Below, one piece after another: positions 31,907 through 40,505 of a stretch of 64,000 bases of DNA (within the stretch, counting starts at the first letter, position 1; each line of letters begins with the position of its first letter). The stretch comes from G020348385 sp964538085 (GTDB lineage: Bacteria; Acidobacteriota; Aminicenantia; Aminicenantales; Aminicenantaceae): NCBI GenBank assembly GCA_964538085.1, contig CAZIDF010000011.1, positions 46,211-110,210 of the forward strand, written 5' to 3'. The notes beneath the pieces are model-generated. The model had not been told where the DNA came from, did no database searches, and worked only from the letters and a program-made list of their open reading frames with translations. A program made the translations under genes and the position numbers.

Positions 31907-34069
31907 ATGATAAAAAAACCACAGATAATCGCGATTTTCTTAGTTATTGGGATGGGCGTTTTCTTCGCAGCCAACTCCCAATTTGTCGAACAAGAAGTCT
32001 CGCTCCAATCCAAAGCATCCCATGCCGAAGAATTGTGGGAAACCTCAGGCCATGCACATTCGGATGCCGAAGCTTTCATCCATTGGGATGAGGACGGGGA
32101 GATCCCGACAGATTGCGCCAAATGTCACAGCACGCAGGGGAACAACCAGTTCATTGAAACGGGGAGCGTAAGCTCCGCAGTGCCGGCAGGCCCTGGAATC
32201 GAAAACAACATTTCTTGCGAGACCTGTCACACAAATCCCGAGCTCGGAATAGTCCGTGACCATACGGATGTGACCTTTCCTTCGGGTGTTATGATCGAAG
32301 ATCTGGGACCCGAAGCCCTTTGCATGGAGTGTCACCAGGGGAGAGAGTCGAAGATATCCGTAGATAAAGCCATAGTTGAAGCCGATTTAGAGAACGATGA
32401 CACACCCAGCTCGAGCTTAGCATTCCTCAACATCCATTACTATGCGGCCTCAGCAACTCAATTTGGAACCATCGTGAAAGCCGGATATGAATACGACGGG
32501 AACACCTACGATGCCCGCTTCTCCCATGTAACTGGTTACAACGCGTGCATAACCTGCCACAATCCTCATTCGCTGCAAGTCGATCTTTTCAGATGCAACA
32601 CATGCCACACCGGTATTACCGATCCCAAGGACATCCGGTACTATGGCTCTTTCGTCGATTACGACGGAAATGGCGATATGGAAGAGGGGATGTACTACGA
32701 AATTGAGGGCTTGAAAGCAAAGCTATATGCCGCAATCAAGCAATACGCACTAAACACGGTCCACATGCCTATCGTGTATGACTCGATCGTCTATCCCTAT
32801 TTTTTCAATGACACCAACGGCAACGGCGCACCAGACGAAAGCGAAGTCAATTACGGAAACCAGTACAGCTCCTTCACACCAAGGTTGCTCAGAGCGGCCT
32901 ATAATTACCAGGTCTCAATCAAGGATCCCAATGCTTTCGCCCATGGTGGGAAATACGTCATCCAGCTCCTGTATGACTCCATCCAGGACCTGAATTCCAA
33001 ATTTATTGTGCCGGTCGACATGACCGGAACACACCGTGGCGACGAAGGACATTTCGATGGATCGGCCGAGGCCTGGAGGCACTGGGATGAGGAAGAATAC
33101 GTCGTCGAAGCTAGCTGTGCCAGATGCCACAGTGCCGATGGGTTGGCCACCTATTTGGAAAGCGGAGAGAATGAAGAGACACACGCAGCTAACGGAATGC
33201 TCTGCACCACCTGTCACACCACTCCTCCCTCTGTTCGCCGTTCGCCAGCCGTTACATTTCCATCTGGCGCGGTCAAAGACTTGGGCGACAGCAGCAATAT
33301 ATGCATGACCTGCCACCAAGGTAGAGAGTCCATGGACTCAGTCCTGAAGAACATCGCCTCCTCTCCTCCGCCCTGGGGATTCATCAACGTTCACTACTAC
33401 CCGGCAGCAGCAAATTTTTATGGTACGGAAGTAAGGGGAGGATTTCAGTTCAAGGATAAAACCTATGCGGGTAGGAAATTCTACCCGAACCACATGGGCA
33501 TGTTCGATACCTGCGTGGAATGCCACATGGGAACCAACAGCATCCACAAGCCTTACGACACGACAGGCAAAATGCACAATGTGCAAACGCCCAATCCGGA
33601 AGATTGCGTGTACTGCCATGGTCAAGACGTGTCCCAACCGAATCCTGGAGCCGACCCTGCGAAGTTCGAATTCAGCGGAATCCGGCCGGCGACAACTCCG
33701 GATTATGACGGGGACGGGAACAAAAAAGAATCCATCAAAGATGAGATCAAGGGGTTGGAAGATGATCTCTACGCCGAAATCCAGAAATTCGCAGCCGATA
33801 GAGGAATGCCTGTCATATACGACGAGAATGCCTATCCCTATTTCTTCAACGATAAAAACGGGAATGGCTCCATCGATCCAGGCGAGGCGATTTTCCCGAA
33901 CAGCTACATGTTCATGCAAGCGCGACTGCTCAAAGCTGCCTATAACTTCCAGGTCAGCAAAAAGGATCCCAATGGATTTATCCACAACTCCCGTTATGTT
34001 GCCCAGTTGCTCGTAGATTCCATAGAACATCTCGGAGGCAGTGTCGCCAAATACACTTGGCGAAAGTAG
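31907..34069 (+). CDS. Secreted decaheme cytochrome c made of two pentaheme repeats with calcium-loop-like motifs
   Basis: About 720 residues from the ATG at 31907 (after GGGAGGA). A signal peptide is followed by two homologous halves of about 340 residues. Each half has five CXXCH sites, the motif HWDE.......CA.CHS, a CM.CHQGRES motif and a C-terminal pair of aspartate-rich loops (DYDGNGDMEEG, NDTNGNGAPDE; DYDGDGNKKES, NDKNGNGSIDPGE) that look like EF-hand/dockerin calcium loops. There is no lipobox, so it is probably secreted or bound at the cell surface rather than lipid-anchored like MtrC or OmcA. In the operon it takes the place of the extracellular cytochrome of the conduit. I do not recognise a named family. 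Confidence 0.82.
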   Translation: MIKKPQIIAIFLVIGMGVFFAANSQFVEQEVSLQSKASHAEELWETSGHAHSDAEAFIHWDEDGEIPTDCAKCHSTQGNNQFIETGSVSSAVPAGPGIENNISCETCHTNPELGIVRDHTDVTFPSGVMIEDLGPEALCMECHQGRESKISVDKAIVEADLENDDTPSSSLAFLNIHYYAASATQFGTIVKAGYEYDGNTYDARFSHVTGYNACITCHNPHSLQVDLFRCNTCHTGITDPKDIRYYGSFVDYDGNGDMEEGMYYEIEGLKAKLYAAIKQYALNTVHMPIVYDSIVYPYFFNDTNGNGAPDESEVNYGNQYSSFTPRLLRAAYNYQVSIKDPNAFAHGGKYVIQLLYDSIQDLNSKFIVPVDMTGTHRGDEGHFDGSAEAWRHWDEEEYVVEASCARCHSADGLATYLESGENEETHAANGMLCTTCHTTPPSVRRSPAVTFPSGAVKDLGDSSNICMTCHQGRESMDSVLKNIASSPPPWGFINVHYYPAAANFYGTEVRGGFQFKDKTYAGRKFYPNHMGMFDTCVECHMGTNSIHKPYDTTGKMHNVQTPNPEDCVYCHGQDVSQPNPGADPAKFEFSGIRPATTPDYDGDGNKKESIKDEIKGLEDDLYAEIQKFAADRGMPVIYDENAYPYFFNDKNGNGSIDPGEAIFPNSYMFMQARLLKAAYNFQVSKKDPNGFIHNSRYVAQLLVDSIEHLGGSVAKYTWRK

Positions 34070-34093
34070 AATAGATCAAAGATACTCACTGAA

Positions 34094-34123
34094 GGGCGGC
34101 ATTTCGGTGCCGCCCTTTTTTTT
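34094..34123 (+). terminator. Rho-independent terminator after the conduit operon
   Basis: An 8-bp perfect GC-rich stem (GGGCGGCA 34094-34101, TGCCGCCC 34108-34115) with loop TTTCGG is followed by eight T. It ends the three-gene MtrA-MtrB-decaheme transcript 25 bases after the stop codon. Confidence 0.92.
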
Positions 34124-34222
34124 ATCCCCTCAATAATTTTTTCATTGATTTTGATTAAGTATTTCTATATTCTTTGTAGAGATAAGCGAGAAAATAATTA
34201 CCCCACTATTGAGGAGGAAGGA

Positions 34223-35464
34223 TTGAAAAAAACTCTTTTTTTACTTGTATTCATGAGTATTATCGCTCTTGGAGTTGTCCAGGCTCAAGACTGTGTCCAA
34301 TGCCATAAGGATGTCACGCCCAATATCGTTTCCGATTGGCAGTTGAGCAAACACAGCCAGAACGAGGTGGATTGTTCCGTTTGTCACGGGGAAGATCACA
34401 AGGATCCGTATGATGTGGAAAAAGTCAAGATCCCTACGCCAACAACCTGTGCTAACTGCCATGAGGAAAAAGTCGAGCAGTTCATGGCGGGCAAACACGC
34501 CGCCGCCTGGACGGCCATGAAGGCCATGCCCACGATACACTGGCAGCCGATGGCAATGACAGAGGGAATGAAGGGCTGCGGGGGATGTCACAAGATCGGG
34601 ATAAAAACAGAAGCAGAGATAAAAGAGATAAAGGAAACAGGAGCCGGATTCGGCATGGCTTCCTGTGACGCTTGTCACACGCGTCACACGTTTTCTCTCC
34701 TGGAAGCCAGGCAGCCTCAAGCCTGCCAGACCTGCCACATGGGATTCGATCATCCCCAATGGGAAATGTATTCGGGATCCAAACACGGGGTGAGGTATCT
34801 GCTCAAACAGAATAAAACACTGCCGGATACCGTTGCCGCCCCTACCTGCCAGACCTGCCACATGCAGGAAGGCAACCATGCTGTTCTCACAGCTTGGGGT
34901 TTCCTCGCGGTGCGGCTTCCGATGCCAGAGGACAAACAGTGGGCCCAAGACAGGACAACCATTCTCCAAGCATTGGGAGTACTCGATCCCAAAGGTAATC
35001 CAACCAGTAGACTGGAAGTGGTCAAAGCCGCCGATTTGGCACGGCTCACCCAGGAAGACTGGCAAAAAGAGCGGGAAAAGATGCTCAAAACCTGCAATCA
35101 ATGCCACTCACTGAATTTCGCCAAAGCGGAACTTGAAAAAGGCGATCAGACAATAAAGGCTGCAGACCGATTGATGGCGGACGCCATATTGGTCGTTGCC
35201 GGATTGTACAAGGATGGGATTCTTCCTAAGCCCGAAAACTATGCTCATCCATTTCCGGATCTCCTCACTTTTCATGACGCCCCCACACCGATCGAACAGC
35301 AGCTGTTTGTTATGTATCTCGAACACCGGATGAGAACATTCCAGGGAACCTTTCATGCCAATCCAGATTACGCGCTGTGGTATGGATGGAGCGAGATGCA
35401 GAGAGATCTGTCAGAGATTAAATTTATGGCAGAAGAACTCCGTCTCAAACACAAAAATAATTAA
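34223..35464 (+). CDS. HAO-family octaheme cytochrome c (TTG start)
   Basis: About 413 residues. I choose the TTG at 34223: GAGGAGG stands five bases before it and a clean signal peptide follows (KKTLFLLVFMSIIALGVVQAQ), whereas upstream in-frame starts give a non-secretory leader. Eight CXXCH sites and the helical C-terminus (FHANPDYALWYGWSEMQRDL) match hydroxylamine oxidoreductase-related octahemes. In oxidising HAO a tyrosine from this C-terminal region crosslinks to the active heme; here the nearby residues read RTFQGTFH, with Phe at the apparent position, as in reductive relatives. It may reduce nitrite, hydroxylamine or another small substrate. A c554-type cytochrome, the usual HAO partner, is encoded at 39971. 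Confidence 0.82.
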   Translation: MKKTLFLLVFMSIIALGVVQAQDCVQCHKDVTPNIVSDWQLSKHSQNEVDCSVCHGEDHKDPYDVEKVKIPTPTTCANCHEEKVEQFMAGKHAAAWTAMKAMPTIHWQPMAMTEGMKGCGGCHKIGIKTEAEIKEIKETGAGFGMASCDACHTRHTFSLLEARQPQACQTCHMGFDHPQWEMYSGSKHGVRYLLKQNKTLPDTVAAPTCQTCHMQEGNHAVLTAWGFLAVRLPMPEDKQWAQDRTTILQALGVLDPKGNPTSRLEVVKAADLARLTQEDWQKEREKMLKTCNQCHSLNFAKAELEKGDQTIKAADRLMADAILVVAGLYKDGILPKPENYAHPFPDLLTFHDAPTPIEQQLFVMYLEHRMRTFQGTFHANPDYALWYGWSEMQRDLSEIKFMAEELRLKHKNN

Positions 35465-35577
35465 TAACGAAGCAGTTCTCAAGAAAAAGAAACCAGGTCT
35501 TTCATGCAAAATCGTTGAAATTCATGTACAAAAACTATATGATTAGTAGTTAATAATATCCTCATATCGAGACTATA

Positions 35578-36927
35578 ATGAAATTCATCATCGATTTTTT
35601 TAAATCGCTAAAGCTAGCTATTTTTTTGATCATCATCATCACTCTCGCATCCGTGCTCGGAACCCTCATCCCCCAGATGAGAAGCCCACAGGAGTATGCG
35701 GCCCACTATGGTCAATTATCCGAGCTTTTGATCCGGCTCGAAGTTACCGATCTCTATCATTCCTGGTGGTTTATGTCCCTCCTGATTTTGTTTTCTCTGA
35801 ACATTGTGATTTGCACCCTTACCCGCCTTTCCCCCAAGCTCAGGAGAGCTCTAAGACCCAATCTAGAATTCGAAACGTCAACTCTTATGGCGGCCAAAAT
35901 CAACGAAAGTTTCACGAAAAATTGGGATCTGGAAAAGAGCCAGGCAGAGTTGAAAAAGGCCATACGTGTCGGTCATTACCGAATCAAAAAGACCAGAAAG
36001 GACGGAGAAGTCCACCTATTGGCAAGAAAAAAGATTCTGGGTATCTTTGGATCAGACATCGTCCATCTCGGACTTTTAGTCATCCTGATCGGAGGGATAA
36101 TAAGCGGCTTTAGCAGTTTCAGGACAACCATCAACATTTCAGAGGGGGAGATCGTTCCAATCATCGGCACCGATTTCAAGGTCCAACTGGACAAATTCGA
36201 AACGGAATACCATCCGAACGGAAGTGTCAAGGATTGGAAAAGTACTCTCACCGTTATCGAGGATGATACCCCACGCTTGACCAGAACCATCGAAGTCAAT
36301 TACCCCCTAACCTATAAGGGATATGTCTTTTATCAAAGCAGCTATGGCTGGGATTGGCAAAATCCAACCCTGGAAATATGGGCGACCAAAGCATCGGATC
36401 CCTCTTCCCAGAAAAAAGCCTTTGCCAAATTAGGAGAAAAAGTGATTTGGGAAGAGGAAAATTTGGAATTTATAGCCCTCCAATTCCTGCCCGATTTTGT
36501 CATCGACGGGAACAAACCCGGGACGCGATCTTTAGATCCCAACAATCCTGCTATATTCATCCAAGTGAATCGTGGCGAAGACTCTATTTCTGCGGGTTGG
36601 ATATTCGCCAAATTCCCAGATTTTTCGCAGATGCACTCCGAAGAAGAATCCGATTACAAATTTGAATTGAAGGATATTCAGACATCCCAGTATTCTGGCA
36701 TCCAGATGGCTAAAGATCCCGGTGTGAATTATATCTGGTTGGGATGTACCTTCCTTATGATCGGGCTATTCATGGCTTTCTACTGGCCCACAAGGGATAT
36801 TCGCTTCATCTTGAAATACATCGACGGAAAAACCGAGATTTTTTCAGCCGGCAGATCGGCAAAAAGCCAATTAGCGCTTGAAGAGGAATACACCAAAATA
36901 ATGACCTCTCTCAGGAGTTCCAAATGA
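35578..36927 (+). CDS. resB: ResB/Ccs1 cytochrome c synthesis protein
   Basis: A 449-residue ResB (Ccs1) protein. Two N-terminal membrane helices begin FFKSLKLAIFLIIIITLASVLGTLIP, a third is near residue 160 (DIVHLGLLVILIGGIISG) and one is near 380; a large periplasmic domain lies between. ResB with CcsA forms the System II heme exporter and ligase that attaches heme to CXXCH proteins outside the membrane. The following ccsA gene overlaps it by four bases (ATGA). This machinery is needed for the more than 60 heme sites encoded around it. Confidence 0.92.
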   Translation: MKFIIDFFKSLKLAIFLIIIITLASVLGTLIPQMRSPQEYAAHYGQLSELLIRLEVTDLYHSWWFMSLLILFSLNIVICTLTRLSPKLRRALRPNLEFETSTLMAAKINESFTKNWDLEKSQAELKKAIRVGHYRIKKTRKDGEVHLLARKKILGIFGSDIVHLGLLVILIGGIISGFSSFRTTINISEGEIVPIIGTDFKVQLDKFETEYHPNGSVKDWKSTLTVIEDDTPRLTRTIEVNYPLTYKGYVFYQSSYGWDWQNPTLEIWATKASDPSSQKKAFAKLGEKVIWEEENLEFIALQFLPDFVIDGNKPGTRSLDPNNPAIFIQVNRGEDSISAGWIFAKFPDFSQMHSEEESDYKFELKDIQTSQYSGIQMAKDPGVNYIWLGCTFLMIGLFMAFYWPTRDIRFILKYIDGKTEIFSAGRSAKSQLALEEEYTKIMTSLRSSK

Positions 36928-37742
36928 ACGAATCGACACTGTTTTTGATCACTTTCATCTTTTACTTTATCGCTGCCTTCTTTTATCTTGCCTTCATGTT
37001 TTCAAAAAAAGAAGGCTCGGCTAAGGCCGGTTTATCCGTGGTTACCATAGGATTTTTTGTCCATACAATGGCTTTGATCTGGAGGACGATCGAGAGCGGG
37101 CATGCACCTTTCACCAATATGTATGAATCTCTCTCGTTTCTTGCCTGGTCCGGGGCCTTGGCTTACATCGTCACAGAATACAAATACAAGATCCGGAAAG
37201 TGGGGCCGTACCTGATGCTAATCATCATCGGGATCATGGCCCTTGCCTCCTCGCCCCTGATGCCCAAGGAAGCCACTCCCCTCATGCCTGCCCTCCAGAG
37301 TTATTGGTTGTGGCTTCATGTTTCGGTCACCCTTTTGGGTGAAGCCTTTTTTGCCATAGCCTTCGTAACGAGCATCATGTATATGGCTGCTGATTCACGG
37401 GAGAAGAAAGGGATCGCTAAGGAAGGCGCAATTTCTTCCGAAAAGCTCGATTCCATCAGCTACAGATGTGTCGCAGTGGGCTTTCCCCTCTTTACGCTAG
37501 GAGGCTTGGTATTCGGCATGGTTTGGGCCTACAAAGCTTGGGGGACTTACTGGAGTTGGGATCCGAAGGAAACATGGAGCTTGATAACATGGTTCGTGTT
37601 CGCCCTGTATCTCCATACCCGGATCGTGATGGGATGGAAAGGCCGCCGTTCCGCCCTTATCGCTATCATCGGGTTCCTGGCCGCTCTGTTCACCTACTTC
37701 GGCGTGAACTACCTCCTGGCCGGCCTTCACAGTTATGCGTGA
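36924..37742 (+). CDS. ccsA: CcsA/ResC cytochrome c synthesis protein
   Basis: A 272-residue integral membrane protein with eight hydrophobic segments. It carries the tryptophan-rich WWD heme-handling motif WGTYWSWDPKETWSLITW near residue 208, plus histidines such as those in FVHTMALIWR and WLHVSVTLLGE. It is the partner of ResB in System II, presenting heme to apocytochromes. The ATGA overlap with resB shows coupling. The operon order resB-ccsA inside a cytochrome island is common in anaerobes with many multiheme proteins. Confidence 0.93.
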   Translation: MNESTLFLITFIFYFIAAFFYLAFMFSKKEGSAKAGLSVVTIGFFVHTMALIWRTIESGHAPFTNMYESLSFLAWSGALAYIVTEYKYKIRKVGPYLMLIIIGIMALASSPLMPKEATPLMPALQSYWLWLHVSVTLLGEAFFAIAFVTSIMYMAADSREKKGIAKEGAISSEKLDSISYRCVAVGFPLFTLGGLVFGMVWAYKAWGTYWSWDPKETWSLITWFVFALYLHTRIVMGWKGRRSALIAIIGFLAALFTYFGVNYLLAGLHSYA

Positions 37743-37817
37743 TAATCCATCTTATTTGTGATAGAGTTAAACACAGTATCTATTCGTTCATTTTTTTAAA
37801 ACTCTCAGGAACATGCC

Positions 37818-39806
37818 ATGCAAAAAATGAATAAAAAGAAAAAGAGACTCATCATTTTGCTCAGTTTTCTCGTATTTTTTATCGTGTTTTTGTTGGCCGC
37901 AATAGAATTCACGTCTCATTCGAATTTTTGCGCCTCCTGCCACTTCATGAAACCCTACTTCAAAAGCTGGGAAACCTCATCTCATAAAGATGTCGAATGC
38001 AGCGTTTGTCATTATCCACCGGGAGGCGGTATCCGATCCAAGTTGAGAATCAAAATCGAAGGGTTGGTCATGGTCGGCCGCTACTGGACAAAATTGTATG
38101 TCAAATCCAAACCCTGGGCAGAAATACGAGATGACAGTTGCCTGAGGAAAGGCTGCCACGAAAAAAGGCTCCTGGAAGGAGTCGTCCAGTTCAACAAAGT
38201 GGCGTTCGACCACAAAATCCACTTCGAAGACCTCAAAAGAGGTAAAAAGCTCCAGTGCACAAGCTGTCATTCCCAGATCGTTCAGGGACAACACATCACC
38301 GTCACTGAGAGTACCTGTTTCATCTGTCATTTTAAAAAAAGCGAACATTATCCCAGGATCGATGACTGCAACCACTGTCATACGAAGGAAATTCTCGTTG
38401 GGCCACCATCTCCCCGATTCAACCACACCATGGTCTTCGATAATGGGTTCAGTTGCGATAAATGCCATAACAACACCATTGTCGGGGACGGGGAAGTTCC
38501 ACGGGAGAATTGTTTCAAATGCCACGCTGAAAGGGAGAGACTGGAGAAATTTGAGGACACTGACCTGATGCACACCACGCATATTTATGAAAACAAAATA
38601 GAATGCAACCAGTGTCATATGGAAATCCAGCACAAGATCGTCAAAGATATCGAAACCATTGCAGACTGCACTTCATGCCACACGGATTCTCACAAAGCCC
38701 AAAAAATGCTGTACACCGGGGAGGGAGGAAAAGGCATAGATCACCCCATGCCGAATGTCATGCTGGAAAAAGGTCTGAGCTGCAAGGGTTGCCACATGTT
38801 CCATGAAGAACTGGGTGGCCGATTGATCAAAAGCGACACATCCATATCCGATGCGAACGCCTGCGAGTCCTGCCATGGGAAAGGTTTCTCCAGGATCTTG
38901 AAAGGCTGGGAAGACTCCACAACCAAAAAATTAGCCCAGATAAAGACTATCTATGGCCAGGTCAATCGAGAAATCACGACAACAGGACATGCCGATAAAA
39001 ACAAAGCCACATCCCTCCTCGAAGACGCGCTTTTCAACATAGAAATCGTCGAAAGAGGAAAGAGTGTGCATAATGTGACTTATTCGCAGGAACTTCTGCT
39101 GGCAGCCTATAACAGAATGATCGCCGCTCTTCAAGCCGTGGATTCTCGATATAAGCCGCAAGAGTTTCAAATCGTCTCCGGCGAGATTCCCACACTTTGT
39201 GCGAATTGTCACGCCGGAGTAGAAGAGTTCAGCACCGAGATCTTTGGCTTGAATTTTCCCCACAAGAAACATTTGATCGAACAGAAGATCGAATGTTCGA
39301 CCTGCCACTCCAATGTCCGGACTCATGGAGAATTCATTGCCACCAAAAAGAGTTGCGCAACATGCCACCACAAAGACACAAAGAAGGATTGCGGAAGATG
39401 TCATACGCTGCAAAAAACTTTTTACCAAGGCGGGGAAATTCATGGACAGGAGGTCCCCAAGGATATCATGGCAGAGGCGGGAGTGGAATGTGCAGATTGT
39501 CATCTGGGAGACAATAAACAGATAGTCCGACCGGATAAAACCAAATGCGCAGAGTGCCATGATGAGGACTATACGGAAATGCACACCGAGTGGCAAACGA
39601 CGATCCAAGACCTGATCTCCTCTGCAACGATCTCTCTAAATGCCAGGAAAAAGATGACTCTTTCCCCCCAGGAAAACGAAGTGCTAAGGAATATCGAACA
39701 AAAGCTGCAAAGGATCGAGATGGATGGGAGTCTCGGTATCCACAATTACATGTTCATCGAAGAGACCCTGACAGAATTGAAAAAAAACATAGAATCTATA
39801 AAGTGA
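37818..39806 (+). CDS. NapC/NirT-anchored multiheme cytochrome c with 17 CXXCH and one CX4CH site
   Basis: 662 residues. An uncleaved N-terminal membrane helix (11-30) leads into a NapC/NirT start (FCASCHFMKPY) typical of quinol-oxidising cytochromes such as CymA or ImcH. I count 17 CXXCH motifs plus C108-X4-C113-H114 (CLRKGCH), a spacing seen in a few tetraheme c3 proteins. A heme-free helical insertion (about 375-455) splits the array, and the last 70 residues are coiled and heme-free. The likely role is to oxidise membrane quinol and pass electrons into the periplasm. It is far larger than the four- to seven-heme relatives I know, so it may act as both quinol oxidase and wire. Confidence 0.85.
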   Translation: MQKMNKKKKRLIILLSFLVFFIVFLLAAIEFTSHSNFCASCHFMKPYFKSWETSSHKDVECSVCHYPPGGGIRSKLRIKIEGLVMVGRYWTKLYVKSKPWAEIRDDSCLRKGCHEKRLLEGVVQFNKVAFDHKIHFEDLKRGKKLQCTSCHSQIVQGQHITVTESTCFICHFKKSEHYPRIDDCNHCHTKEILVGPPSPRFNHTMVFDNGFSCDKCHNNTIVGDGEVPRENCFKCHAERERLEKFEDTDLMHTTHIYENKIECNQCHMEIQHKIVKDIETIADCTSCHTDSHKAQKMLYTGEGGKGIDHPMPNVMLEKGLSCKGCHMFHEELGGRLIKSDTSISDANACESCHGKGFSRILKGWEDSTTKKLAQIKTIYGQVNREITTTGHADKNKATSLLEDALFNIEIVERGKSVHNVTYSQELLLAAYNRMIAALQAVDSRYKPQEFQIVSGEIPTLCANCHAGVEEFSTEIFGLNFPHKKHLIEQKIECSTCHSNVRTHGEFIATKKSCATCHHKDTKKDCGRCHTLQKTFYQGGEIHGQEVPKDIMAEAGVECADCHLGDNKQIVRPDKTKCAECHDEDYTEMHTEWQTTIQDLISSATISLNARKKMTLSPQENEVLRNIEQKLQRIEMDGSLGIHNYMFIEETLTELKKNIESIK

Positions 39807-39904
39807 ACCGCGTATCATGACGCATGCTGCAAAAGGAAAAGAGAGTAACAAATCCTACACAATTTAATAAGTTTATAAAATTTATTTTTATTATAGACAT
39901 TGCA

Positions 39905-39933
39905 TTGACAGAGCTGTGTGAAATATCTATCAT
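39905..39933 (+). promoter_or_regulatory. Sigma70-type promoter of the tetraheme cytochrome gene
   Basis: TTGACA (39905-39910), a 17-bp spacer and TATCAT (39928-39933), with an expected start near 39940. The gene's ATG is at 39971 with GGAGGA just before it. This gives the c554-type gene its own transcript, separate from the NapC-type gene upstream. Confidence 0.6.
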
Positions 39934-39970
39934 AAATAGCTAAAACAAAAAAGATATCTTGGAGGAAAGT

Positions 39971-40492
39971 ATGAAAAAGATTATGTTATTTACCGTTGTT
40001 CTCATAGGCATCATATTTGTCTCGACTTCATTCGGCCAGGAATTCACCTATGTCGGCGCGGCCAAGTGCCAAATGTGCCACAAAACCGAAAAACAGGGCC
40101 AGCAGTACCCTCTTTGGGAATCGAGTAAGCACTCCCAATCTTTTTCAGCATTATCATCTGAGAAGGCTAAAGAAATCGCCCAAGCTGCAGGTGTCGACAA
40201 TCCGCCAGAAAGCCCGAATTGCCTCAAATGTCACGCCCCCCTTTCCGAAAAAGCACCAGAACTCAAGGAAGAGGGCGTCGGATGTGAAACCTGTCATGGC
40301 CCAGGAAGCGCTTATAAAAAATTGAGCATCATGAAAGACCAAGCCGAAGCCGTGAAAAATGGGCTGACCGAATATGGTTCTCCTGACACCATAAAGAAAC
40401 ATTGTCTTTCCTGCCATGAAAATGCTCACGGGATCACCTTCGACTTCGAAGCCGCCTGGGAAAAAGTGAAGCACCCGAGACCGGAAAAATAG
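39971..40492 (+). CDS. Tetraheme cytochrome c554-family protein
   Basis: About 173 residues from the ATG at 39971. A signal peptide ending near FGQ precedes four CXXCH sites (CQMCH, CLKCH, CETCH, CLSCH) and the YVGAAKCQMCH..E....Y..WE.SKH start that marks the cytochrome c554 group. In nitrifiers c554 takes electrons from HAO; in anaerobes relatives carry periplasmic electrons. An HAO-family octaheme in the same island makes a pair plausible. It converges with the CbcL-like gene, leaving 13 bases between stop codons. Confidence 0.88.
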   Translation: MKKIMLFTVVLIGIIFVSTSFGQEFTYVGAAKCQMCHKTEKQGQQYPLWESSKHSQSFSALSSEKAKEIAQAAGVDNPPESPNCLKCHAPLSEKAPELKEEGVGCETCHGPGSAYKKLSIMKDQAEAVKNGLTEYGSPDTIKKHCLSCHENAHGITFDFEAAWEKVKHPRPEK

Positions 40493-40505
40493 CTCGTTCT
40501 TTATC

